Part shown: in pieces, positions 1 through 8,808 of the stretch | Layout of the letters: each line of letters opens with the position of its first letter | Position numbering within the stretch: the first letter of the stretch is position 1 | Assembly: GCA_018222915.1 (NCBI GenBank) | Contig: JAAEZI010000002.1 | Coordinates: 1-64,000, forward strand | Origin: Algicola sp. | GTDB lineage: Bacteria; Bacteroidota; Bacteroidia; Flavobacteriales; Flavobacteriaceae | Direction: 5' to 3' | Length of the DNA stretch: 64,000 bases | Made by a program: the position numbers and the translations under genes | Notes under the pieces: model-generated | Databases searched by the model: none | The model's input: the letters and a program-made list of their open reading frames with translations, nothing else | Told to the model about the DNA's origin: nothing

Positions 1-14
1 AACAATTGATCCCT

Positions 15-3000
15 ATGAAAAAAAATTACGCCCTCATCTTAATAGTATTCCTATGTGCTGTTATGTCTTGTTTTGGACAAATAATCACTTTCGATTTTAA
101 TGGTTTAACTGGAGATGAAGTTTCTGCAACTTCAAATTTCAATGATCCAAATCTTAATACATCTACTATTACAAGAGGTGCCGGACTTATAGCTAATGGT
201 AATGCTAACCGATTCAATGCCACAAATTGGGCTCTCACTAGTATTGCTAATGCTGTTTCTGGTGATGACTATATGGAATTCACAATATCGCCATTATCTG
301 GATTTCAGTTTGAAATCACTACCATTGTTGTAAATTTTCAAAGGTCAGGAACTGGCCCTAGAGGTATTGCATTACGAAGTTCCTTAGATGGTTATGCTTC
401 AGATATAGATAATGAAAAAGTGATAGCAGATAATACTGCAACACAGGTTATCAATTTTACTGTAAACCATACGAATCAGACCTCTCCTGTAACCTACAGA
501 GTCTATGGTTGGGCAGAATCACCTTTTGGCACTGGAGGTTTTGAAGGCTCAGGAGATGATATAATTTTAAATGGTAATGTTTACACATCGTGTACCGACG
601 CCGTAGATTTCGCGAATATTCAATTCCCAAATACTCCCCAAACCATTATTGTAGGAGACAACTTCAACGTATATGCGCGCGCTTATGAACCTGTTGTTAC
701 ACCAACTGCTGGACCTCAGGCTAATATTACTGCTTGGATTGGTTACAGCACTAATAATACAAACCCGAGCACTTGGACGAATTGGGTGCCTGCGACCTAT
801 AACGTACAAGTAGGTAATGATGACGAGTATCTTGCTGATATTGGTGCAGCCATTACCGTTCCTGGCACCTATTACTACGCTAGTAGATTTCAACTCAATG
901 GCTGTGGCTATGAATACGGAGGAACTGCTGGAATATGGAATAACGACTCTGTTGAATTAACCGTCAATCCTGACCAAGTCAATTTCTGTAATGTGGATTT
1001 TCCAAAAACGGCTACGATTACAACTGGTGATAACCATTTTGTTTATGCGCAGGCTTACGAGCCTAGTGTGACTGATGCCGCAGGACAAGGTAGTAATTTA
1101 GAGGCGTGGATTGGTTACAATACCATTGGAATCAACTACCAACCATGGCAAACTACTGGTTGGACATGGGTTCCTGCTACCTATGATTCTGATGCCAATG
1201 GCATACAAAATGATCAATATGTGGCTGAAATTGGTTCTGCACTACCAGCAGGCACGTATTACTATGCGAGCCGTTTCCGACTTAATGGCAGCGAGTTTAG
1301 TTACGGTGGAATTCAGGCTGATAATACGGGTAATTTTTGGGATGCAACCAATAATAATGGGACACTATTTGTCAATGATCCTCCTGTTGCAGATGTTGTT
1401 ATTACAGAAATCATGTACAACACGCCAACACCAGGAAATGATTACGAATGGATTGAAATATGTAATTTAAACGGTGCACCTGAAGATATTAGTAATTATA
1501 CCATTGACGTGAATGGCACTGTGAGGTTTACGTTTCCAGGAAGCACAAGCATTCCTGCAAATAGCTGTATCACTGTTTTAATTGGATATGATGGAGGTAC
1601 AGTAACCATCGATTGTCCGTTTACTCCAGATTATTCAAATCCTCCAGGCACGACAAATTTCTTGCCTAATGGAGGTGCAACCGTTGAATTGGTAGCACCC
1701 AACACAACATCTGTGGCTGACATTGTGGTTTATGACGATGCAGATAGTAATGCTACGGATGGTAACGGTAGCTCCTTTCATGTGATTGATGCAACTCTAG
1801 ACAATTCTGATACAAACTCGAACTGGCAAGCCGTCATTACAGGAGGATCTCCAGGCAATAATACCTTGGTCTCTCCTTGTACCATGCCAGAATTGCAATT
1901 GGTCGATGCTTCAAATACAGATCAAGCCTGTGGTGCTTTTACTATCAATTTTGGTTCTCAAGCGACTGGATTTGATACCGACGTCACCTTTGATATTGAT
2001 AATGTTGGTTCGTCAGATTTAACGGTATCATCTCTTAATATTTCTGGAGCCAACGCTGGTGACTTTTCAATTGTGTCACCTGCTACACCTTTCGTTATTT
2101 CAGCAGGTAATACGCAAACGGTAACTATCAGGTTTACGCCAAGCGCTATTGGTCCAAGAGCAGCATTACTAACCATTAATAATGATGATAGTGATGAATC
2201 TGCGTGTACTGTTGATCTCGACGGAATTGGGACAACACCTCAACCTGAAATAAATGTGGAAGGTGATATTGGAGGTTTTCCAGACATTGCTGATGGTGAT
2301 ACAACACCAGCCGGTTTCGACAACACCTTATTTGCGGCGCAACTTATTGGATCGTCACAGGAAAAAACGTTTAGAATTCAAAATATAGGTACAGATGTAC
2401 TGAATGTTTCTAATATAACTGTAGGTGGAACTAATCCAGGTGATTTTACCATTTCTATTGCTCCAGCCGCGACGGTTGCTGTTTCTGGAGTTACTGTCTT
2501 TGAAGTATCCTTTTCACCTCTCGCAGCTGGTGTTCGAGAAGCGGATATCATCATAACCAATAACGATGCCGATGAAGGAACCTACACGTTTAGGGTAAGA
2601 GGTACAGGGAACTGTGTTGCCAATGCCATCACTATTTCCCCAAGTTCTGGACCTGTTGGAACCATTGTAACCGTTACAGGCTCCGATTTAAGTACTGCTA
2701 CTGCTGCTTTTAATGGTGTGTCAGCAACAGTAAACAATATCTCGAATACTGTAATGGAAGTCACGGTTCCTCCTGGTGCCTTTTCTGGTAATTTGGAAAT
2801 CACAGATGATTCAGGCTGTCCAGGTACAGCTGCTTTTGCTGTTATTGATAATCAAATTGGCTCCTGTGAAGGCGGTTCTGCTTTAAGTGAACTTTTCATA
2901 AGTGAAGTGACAGATGCTACTTACGGTAGTTTGACATACGTCGAAATTTATAATGCCACAGGTACTGCTATCAACTTAGCGAATTATGAAATAAGAGTCT

Positions 3001-5552
3001 ATGGCAATGGAAGTACAAGTACTTTTACATCACAAGCCTTAAGTGGCACCATCAATTCTGGCGATACATTTGTTCTTACAACTGGTACTTTTGGCGTATT
3101 AGGCAATGCTGTATGTTCAACACCAGGTGGTGACGGTTCTTTTGGAGACCAAGTAAGTAACACTGTTTCTGGTGTTAATGTGGTTACTAATGAGCATGAT
3201 TTTATCGGGCTTTATAATTCTGGAACGCTCGTTGACGCTTTTGGTGAGTTCGGTGTGAACAATTGGATGAATGGCACAGGTATTACAGGAGATAGAGGCT
3301 ATAATTTTAGACGTCTAAATACGGCTACTCCACTGCCTACAACCACCTTTAATGCAAGTGATTGGAATATTATCGATTGGACAGGTTCTGGGTCAACATC
3401 TTGTCAAAGTACGAATGATTATTCAGACATTGGGATTTACGATTTTTCCACAGGAACACCTCCTTCAATTACGGCTCAACCTAATTTACCAGCCACTAAT
3501 TGCGATTTAACTGCAACCATTAGCATTACTGCTGCTGAAGGGGTTTTAAACGGTAATCCACTTGTTTATCAATGGTATTTTAGCGCGCCTGGTGATGCTG
3601 GCTGGACTGCCGTATCGAATGGTGCAACCTATAGTGGTGCTACTAGTGATACATTAAATATTTTAGACGCACTAACACTTGATAATTACCAGTATTACTG
3701 TGAAGTGAGAGAAGACACAGCTACCTGCTACAAAGCTTCTAACGCTGTAAGACTCCATATTGATAGTACTGTTTGGGATGGAACGGATTGGACCAATTCA
3801 ACGCCTCCAGACTTAAATACTATTGCCATCCTTCAAGGTAACTATGATACAGGAACAAATGGTAGTTTTAGTGCCTGTCAGTTAATAGTTGATCCAACTT
3901 ATTTATTGACGATTTCAGATAACACCTATGTAGAAGTTCAAAATAATGTGACTGTAAACGGTGAAATTTTAGTGGAAACAGCTGGCTCTTTTGTACAAAA
4001 TAATAATAGCGGATTAGTGAACGGAGCCGTATTATCTGATAAGACAAGAATTACTGTAGAGAAGGAAACAGCCTTTATGAACTCACCTCAAGAATACACG
4101 TATTGGAGCTCTCCGGTATCTGGTGAAATCATAGGAGAAGGCTTAAATGAATCTGCCGCTGACAGACGTTTTTGGTTTAATGGTCAAAACTTTAGAGATT
4201 CTACACAAGAAACGAATAATGATAATACGTCTGCCCTTGGACAAGATGATATTGATGATGACGCCAATGACTGGCAATTTGCTAATGCAGGCATGACGAT
4301 GTTACCTGGTGTTGGTTATGCGGCCACTCATGATGCGGTCGGTTTTATTAATCCAGCGCAATACAAATACACGTTTGAAGGTCCGTTTAACAATGGTATT
4401 TATAATATCCCTATTTATCGAAATGATATTGAAACCAACGACAATAATTGGAACTTCATCGGTAACCCTTACCCGTCTGCCATTGATGCCGATGCATTTC
4501 TCTTGGCCAATGCTAGTATAGATCAAACAGTGGGTGCTACAAATGGTGCTATTTTCTTTTGGTCACACAATACAGGTGCTAATGCCACTACAAATGGTAA
4601 TGAAGTACTGAATTATGCTCAAAGTGATTATGCGATTATTAATGGTACAGGAGAAACAGCAGGAGGTGATGGTATTGTACCAGATCGCTTTATACCTTCA
4701 GGACAAGGCTTTTTTGTTTCAATGTCTGATGCTGCAGCATCATCCGTAGTCTCAGGAACCATTAGAACCACTGATGTTGTATTCAACAACAACATGAGGG
4801 TTACTGGTAATAACGCACAATTCTTTAGACTGTCTAATGCTAACACTAATAATAAGATTCGATTAGATTTAACATCTGATAATGGCATCTTTAACCAAAT
4901 ATTAATTGGATATGTAAATGGAGCTACTGATGGTGATGATGGCATGTATTATGACGCACGAAAGAACTTATCAGCAAATGCCAGTTCTGTTTTATACTCA
5001 TTGGATGGTATTAATAGCGATAAAAAGTTTGCGATTCAAGGGAAAGCTCCTAATAGTCTATCACTCGACGAAGTCATTCCGTTAGGCTTTTATACCATCA
5101 TTGATACACCTGTTATTTATACGTTGAAAATTTCACAACTTGAAGGTGATTTTATGAACGACAATACGGTCTATTTAAAAGATAACTTGTTGAATATTAC
5201 TCATAATTTAAGTGATAGCAATTATAATTTCACTTCTGAGGTTGGTGAATTTAATGCACGTTTCGAAATTGTATTTATGCCTGAGGCACTTTCAGTAAGT
5301 GAGAACGAAGTTGGTTCACAAGACTTAATCATTTATGACTTAGGTGATGGTGATGTTCAATTTTCAGTGGGACAACAGCTACGTATTAAAAACGTCCAAA
5401 TTATTGATTTGTTGGGAAGTATCGTTTATGATTTAACAGGAAAAAATGCCGTAGAGATCTACAATCTTGCCAGGTTAAGTCAATCAACTTATATAGCAAA
5501 AGTGACGCTTTCTAACGGACAAGTTATCACCAAGAAAGCCATAAAACTATAA
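15..5552 (+). CDS. Giant multidomain secreted protein with T9SS type A sorting domain
   Basis: The ATG at 15 begins a clear signal peptide (about residues 1-22, ending SCFGQ); an in-frame TTG at 6 would only add three residues. In order I see two tandem copies of an unnamed module of about 120 residues (from about 198 and 323, sharing AWIGY, VPATY, GTYYYASRF), a lamin-tail-like domain (about 457-560), two choice-of-anchor-D/ASPM-like modules (about 635-750 and 778-865), an IPT/TIG domain (about 868-940), a second lamin-tail-like domain (from about 956), an Ig-like segment (about 1148-1240) and a C-terminal sorting domain (about 1767-1845). It should cross the outer membrane through T9SS and stay at the surface or be released. 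No catalytic motif was recognised, so an adhesive or structural role is inference. About 1845 residues. Confidence 0.85.
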   Translation: MKKNYALILIVFLCAVMSCFGQIITFDFNGLTGDEVSATSNFNDPNLNTSTITRGAGLIANGNANRFNATNWALTSIANAVSGDDYMEFTISPLSGFQFEITTIVVNFQRSGTGPRGIALRSSLDGYASDIDNEKVIADNTATQVINFTVNHTNQTSPVTYRVYGWAESPFGTGGFEGSGDDIILNGNVYTSCTDAVDFANIQFPNTPQTIIVGDNFNVYARAYEPVVTPTAGPQANITAWIGYSTNNTNPSTWTNWVPATYNVQVGNDDEYLADIGAAITVPGTYYYASRFQLNGCGYEYGGTAGIWNNDSVELTVNPDQVNFCNVDFPKTATITTGDNHFVYAQAYEPSVTDAAGQGSNLEAWIGYNTIGINYQPWQTTGWTWVPATYDSDANGIQNDQYVAEIGSALPAGTYYYASRFRLNGSEFSYGGIQADNTGNFWDATNNNGTLFVNDPPVADVVITEIMYNTPTPGNDYEWIEICNLNGAPEDISNYTIDVNGTVRFTFPGSTSIPANSCITVLIGYDGGTVTIDCPFTPDYSNPPGTTNFLPNGGATVELVAPNTTSVADIVVYDDADSNATDGNGSSFHVIDATLDNSDTNSNWQAVITGGSPGNNTLVSPCTMPELQLVDASNTDQACGAFTINFGSQATGFDTDVTFDIDNVGSSDLTVSSLNISGANAGDFSIVSPATPFVISAGNTQTVTIRFTPSAIGPRAALLTINNDDSDESACTVDLDGIGTTPQPEINVEGDIGGFPDIADGDTTPAGFDNTLFAAQLIGSSQEKTFRIQNIGTDVLNVSNITVGGTNPGDFTISIAPAATVAVSGVTVFEVSFSPLAAGVREADIIITNNDADEGTYTFRVRGTGNCVANAITISPSSGPVGTIVTVTGSDLSTATAAFNGVSATVNNISNTVMEVTVPPGAFSGNLEITDDSGCPGTAAFAVIDNQIGSCEGGSALSELFISEVTDATYGSLTYVEIYNATGTAINLANYEIRVYGNGSTSTFTSQALSGTINSGDTFVLTTGTFGVLGNAVCSTPGGDGSFGDQVSNTVSGVNVVTNEHDFIGLYNSGTLVDAFGEFGVNNWMNGTGITGDRGYNFRRLNTATPLPTTTFNASDWNIIDWTGSGSTSCQSTNDYSDIGIYDFSTGTPPSITAQPNLPATNCDLTATISITAAEGVLNGNPLVYQWYFSAPGDAGWTAVSNGATYSGATSDTLNILDALTLDNYQYYCEVREDTATCYKASNAVRLHIDSTVWDGTDWTNSTPPDLNTIAILQGNYDTGTNGSFSACQLIVDPTYLLTISDNTYVEVQNNVTVNGEILVETAGSFVQNNNSGLVNGAVLSDKTRITVEKETAFMNSPQEYTYWSSPVSGEIIGEGLNESAADRRFWFNGQNFRDSTQETNNDNTSALGQDDIDDDANDWQFANAGMTMLPGVGYAATHDAVGFINPAQYKYTFEGPFNNGIYNIPIYRNDIETNDNNWNFIGNPYPSAIDADAFLLANASIDQTVGATNGAIFFWSHNTGANATTNGNEVLNYAQSDYAIINGTGETAGGDGIVPDRFIPSGQGFFVSMSDAAASSVVSGTIRTTDVVFNNNMRVTGNNAQFFRLSNANTNNKIRLDLTSDNGIFNQILIGYVNGATDGDDGMYYDARKNLSANASSVLYSLDGINSDKKFAIQGKAPNSLSLDEVIPLGFYTIIDTPVIYTLKISQLEGDFMNDNTVYLKDNLLNITHNLSDSNYNFTSEVGEFNARFEIVFMPEALSVSENEVGSQDLIIYDLGDGDVQFSVGQQLRIKNVQIIDLLGSIVYDLTGKNAVEIYNLARLSQSTYIAKVTLSNGQVITKKAIKL

Positions 5553-5578
5553 CAACAATTTAAGTACTACATGAGAGA

Positions 5579-5618
5579 GCGGTTTCAATATACTTGTTGA
5601 AATCGCTTTTCTTATTTT
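5579..5618 (+). terminator. Rho-independent terminator after the giant T9SS protein
   Basis: A 10-bp stem (GCGGTTTCAA pairing with TTGAAATCGC, one G-U pair) closes a 7-nt loop and is followed by a T-rich run. It sits between two convergent genes, about 27 bp after the upstream stop codon. Confidence 0.7.
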
Positions 5619-5668
5619 GAATACGGAAGCTATGAACCTTATTTTTTGGCTTCCATACAAATCTTATT

Positions 5669-8080
5669 TTACAAACTATATCGCAACGATACAATCAAAT
5701 TTCTTCCTGCAGCAGCTATTCCAGATGAATAGGTTTGATAGCGTTGATCTGTAATATTTTCTAGAGACGCTATAACGGTTGTTTCCTCTGATAATTGGTA
5801 TTGCGTTCTCAAATTAAACGTGTACCATGAAGGTGCAAAAGGGTTGCCATTGCCATCTAAAGCATAGATAAATGTTTTGGATTGTTCTGAAGGTGCCAAT
5901 TGATTGAAAGATAATTCACTATTATATTCTGCAAAGGCATCAATTCGCAATTTGTCTGTTTTCCAGATGAAATGCGTATTACCGAAATTTGGCGCGATAT
6001 GCCTAACTGGCACTTCAATGCCGTTGTCTTCTTCAGTACCACCAATAACATTATATTGAGATGTCACTTTCATCTGTTCCGAAACTTTTAATTGAACACC
6101 CAATTCAAATCCATAGATCCATGATTTTGAAACATTTTGAATGGCCTGAATATTGCTCAATTCGCCATCATATTCAATCTGCGACTCACCATTTAAAGTA
6201 AAATCACTTCTCACCAGGGCATTGTCCAAAAATGTATAATATGTCGCCATATCCATGATAAAAACATCATTAAAATTTAACAGCAGTCCCAATTCACCAC
6301 CATAGGCATATTCTGGCTTTAAGTTTGGATTTGGTACAACTACAGAGCCAGGTTCGGAGTCGAAAACTTTTCCGATATCATCAATATTCGGAGCTCTAAA
6401 GGCTGTAGAAGCATTTAATTTCCATTGGATCATGTCACTTGGTATCCACCTAATACCAGCGGTTCCTGTTAAGGCACCTGTATTCAGATTGGTACTTTCA
6501 AAAGGCAGATTTAAGAAAGCATTATTTTCGGAAAAATTAGCATTTGCTATAATATGATTGTAGCGCAATCCAGATTGAAATACAAAGGTCTCATGAGGCT
6601 TGTATTTAAAACTGCCGTAGGCGGCCAAAGATTGCCAATTTGATCCTGATGGATATCTCGAAACCGTTGGCGATGTCATACCAGTTTCAATATTGTTCTC
6701 TGTTCCCGATGAAGCCACATTGTTATAAACATACTCTAAGCCGTAAAACAGCTTGCTTTTTTTACTTAAGCTTTTTTCCAGATCTAAATTGAAGGAATAC
6801 GCATCCACTGCCTCTTCCCTTATGTTTTGAATTTGAGATCCAAAATCACGATCCGATCGGCTTTCTTGAAAATTTTGATAAGCCATGGTCGCCTGAATTT
6901 TATCGTATAAATTGGACAGACTACTTAACTTTGTTACTTGAAGATTACCCATGAACCAACGTTGCGGTCCGTAATTCCATTCAGCTGAACGTAAATTTTC
7001 TCCTCTATATCTTATAAGTCGATCATATCGCGCATAATCAGAGGTTGTTGAATAGAACAAGCCTACATCAAAACTCAAATCTTCTTGAGGTTCATATCGT
7101 GCCTTTTGCATAAAGTTAATTTGATCATAACCCGTAGGCACCTGAACAAGGGGATTATCATTTTGTACAATGGTATCGACACCATCAATTGTTTCTACAT
7201 ACTCTGGCCTTAGGTAATCATCAGGACCATATTTTCCCATTCTTAGGTCATCAAAATCAGTATAACTTACACTACTTAAAAACGCCCAATTCTTCAAACC
7301 AAAGTTCAAATCTATATGACCTGTTTTCTCGCGATTGGCAGTGGCATATCTTACCGTAGCATTGGCTTTGAAATATAGAGAGTCTCTATAGGATAATTGT
7401 GGTTTTTGCGTGTAAAAACTCATCACACCACCAATGGCATCACTCCCATAGACAACAGAACCAGCACCAAGCGTAATTTCAGTATTTTTAATAGCGAAAG
7501 GATCTATCGATATCACATTTTGTAAATTCCCTCCACGAAAAATAGCATTATTCATTCTCACGCCATCTACAGTAATTAATAATCTGTTAGTAGAAAAACC
7601 GCGAATCATAGGACTTCCACCACCTAACTGACTTTTTTGAATAAAAACATTACCCGAGCTTTCGAGCAAATCCGCACTAGTTTGTGGATTTTCAAACTGA
7701 ATATCCTTAGCATTAATATTAACTATGGTTTGCGGAATATCACGCTTACTTTGCTCAAACTTAGATGCCGAGATCACAATCTGAGTTAAATCTTCTACAC
7801 TCGCACTCAAGTAAACCGTAAAATCATCTGCAATAATTTCAGATTTTTTTAGTCCTTTTTTAGTGTATAGAATATTCTGAAAATATATGAGTTCATCTTC
7901 ATTGAACACCTCCAAACTCGCCTCACCATTGATGTTGGTGATTGCTGATTTTGTTTTGTTAGTATTAAAAAGCGTCACACCAGGAATAGGCTGATTTGTG
8001 GCTTCATCAAGCACCTTAATTGTTTGTGAGTGACCAATGAATGACAATGATATAATGAAAAATGAAATTAAAAACTTCAT
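5669..8080 (-). CDS. TonB-dependent outer-membrane receptor, haem/haemoglobin-receptor-like
   Basis: An 803-residue protein with a signal peptide (1-18), a CarboxypepD-regulatory-like domain (about 21-105), a TonB plug domain (about 115-225, with IRGF and VDGVRMNN motifs) and a C-terminal 22-strand-type barrel. The plug sequence GGGSPMIRGF followed by the VRMNNAIFRGG stretch, and the NPNLKPE motif near residue 580, resemble haem/haemoglobin TonB receptors, so haem or another iron source is a plausible ligand. That assignment is inference. It imports its substrate using TonB/ExbBD energy. The start lies 3 bp after the recO stop, so it is probably the last gene of porZ-recO-receptor. No partner SusD is present, which argues against a SusC glycan transporter. 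Confidence 0.85.
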   Translation of the reverse strand: MKFLISFFIISLSFIGHSQTIKVLDEATNQPIPGVTLFNTNKTKSAITNINGEASLEVFNEDELIYFQNILYTKKGLKKSEIIADDFTVYLSASVEDLTQIVISASKFEQSKRDIPQTIVNINAKDIQFENPQTSADLLESSGNVFIQKSQLGGGSPMIRGFSTNRLLITVDGVRMNNAIFRGGNLQNVISIDPFAIKNTEITLGAGSVVYGSDAIGGVMSFYTQKPQLSYRDSLYFKANATVRYATANREKTGHIDLNFGLKNWAFLSSVSYTDFDDLRMGKYGPDDYLRPEYVETIDGVDTIVQNDNPLVQVPTGYDQINFMQKARYEPQEDLSFDVGLFYSTTSDYARYDRLIRYRGENLRSAEWNYGPQRWFMGNLQVTKLSSLSNLYDKIQATMAYQNFQESRSDRDFGSQIQNIREEAVDAYSFNLDLEKSLSKKSKLFYGLEYVYNNVASSGTENNIETGMTSPTVSRYPSGSNWQSLAAYGSFKYKPHETFVFQSGLRYNHIIANANFSENNAFLNLPFESTNLNTGALTGTAGIRWIPSDMIQWKLNASTAFRAPNIDDIGKVFDSEPGSVVVPNPNLKPEYAYGGELGLLLNFNDVFIMDMATYYTFLDNALVRSDFTLNGESQIEYDGELSNIQAIQNVSKSWIYGFELGVQLKVSEQMKVTSQYNVIGGTEEDNGIEVPVRHIAPNFGNTHFIWKTDKLRIDAFAEYNSELSFNQLAPSEQSKTFIYALDGNGNPFAPSWYTFNLRTQYQLSEETTVIASLENITDQRYQTYSSGIAAAGRNLIVSLRYSL

Positions 8081-8083
8081 AAA

Positions 8084-8803
8084 TTAATTAAAAACTTGAT
8101 TGAATATTTGTAATGATTTTGGTTTTTTAAAACTGCCCAAATGTAATTCAAAATACATCAGTAACATATTCAGAAACGATTGTCTTTGTTTTGAATTCAA
8201 TTTGATATCATTTACTTCATCAAAATTCATGCCCAACAACTGCTTCAAGATGATAAAGTTTTCCCCAGAAACACTGTATCTTGAGTCCTTTTTCGTTTCA
8301 AACAAGCCGTTATTTAAATTGAAATAAGTAGCATCCATATTAGTGGTGTCTGGATAGCATCCTAAATGCTTGGTCAAATTGATTAAAAAGAGTAAATGGA
8401 AATTTGAAAATTCATCTTGCACATCTAGCCATCTAAAGGTCGTTTCCAAATAGTTATACAGTGATGGGTTCTCTTCTTCCTCACGGAGAACGGAAGACAA
8501 AACTTCAGACAGAAACATAACGATAGAACTCTTTAAAATATGTGTATGTAGGCTTTCAAAGGCATAGTCTAAACGAACTTCCTTGATTGTCTGAAGCGTC
8601 TTTGTTTGCTTGTAATTTTCTTCAATCTGTAGTTGAGATAACAGCTGATAATAAGCCGCTTTAGAGGTGCCTTTTTTACTATTCAGAACCCCTCTCAACA
8701 TGTAACTTACTACACCTCTATGCTTCGTAAAGCATTTAACAATTAGGTCGTTGTCTTTATATCTTAATTTGGAAAGTACAATGGCCTTAGTCTTTATGAG
8801 CAT
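8084..8803 (-). CDS. recO: DNA repair protein RecO
   Basis: A 239-residue RecO homologue. The N-terminal OB fold (about 1-80) begins with the typical LIKTKAIVLSKLRYKDND pattern, followed by the helical C-terminal domain. RecO works with RecR to load RecA onto SSB-coated single-stranded DNA in the RecF recombination pathway. It is translated between porZ (5 bp upstream) and the TonB receptor (3 bp downstream), which points to a single transcript. The recO-porZ neighbourhood is, to my knowledge, common in Flavobacteriaceae and has no obvious functional logic. Confidence 0.93.
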   Translation of the reverse strand: MLIKTKAIVLSKLRYKDNDLIVKCFTKHRGVVSYMLRGVLNSKKGTSKAAYYQLLSQLQIEENYKQTKTLQTIKEVRLDYAFESLHTHILKSSIVMFLSEVLSSVLREEEENPSLYNYLETTFRWLDVQDEFSNFHLLFLINLTKHLGCYPDTTNMDATYFNLNNGLFETKKDSRYSVSGENFIILKQLLGMNFDEVNDIKLNSKQRQSFLNMLLMYFELHLGSFKKPKSLQIFNQVFN

Positions 8804-8808
8804 ATGAA

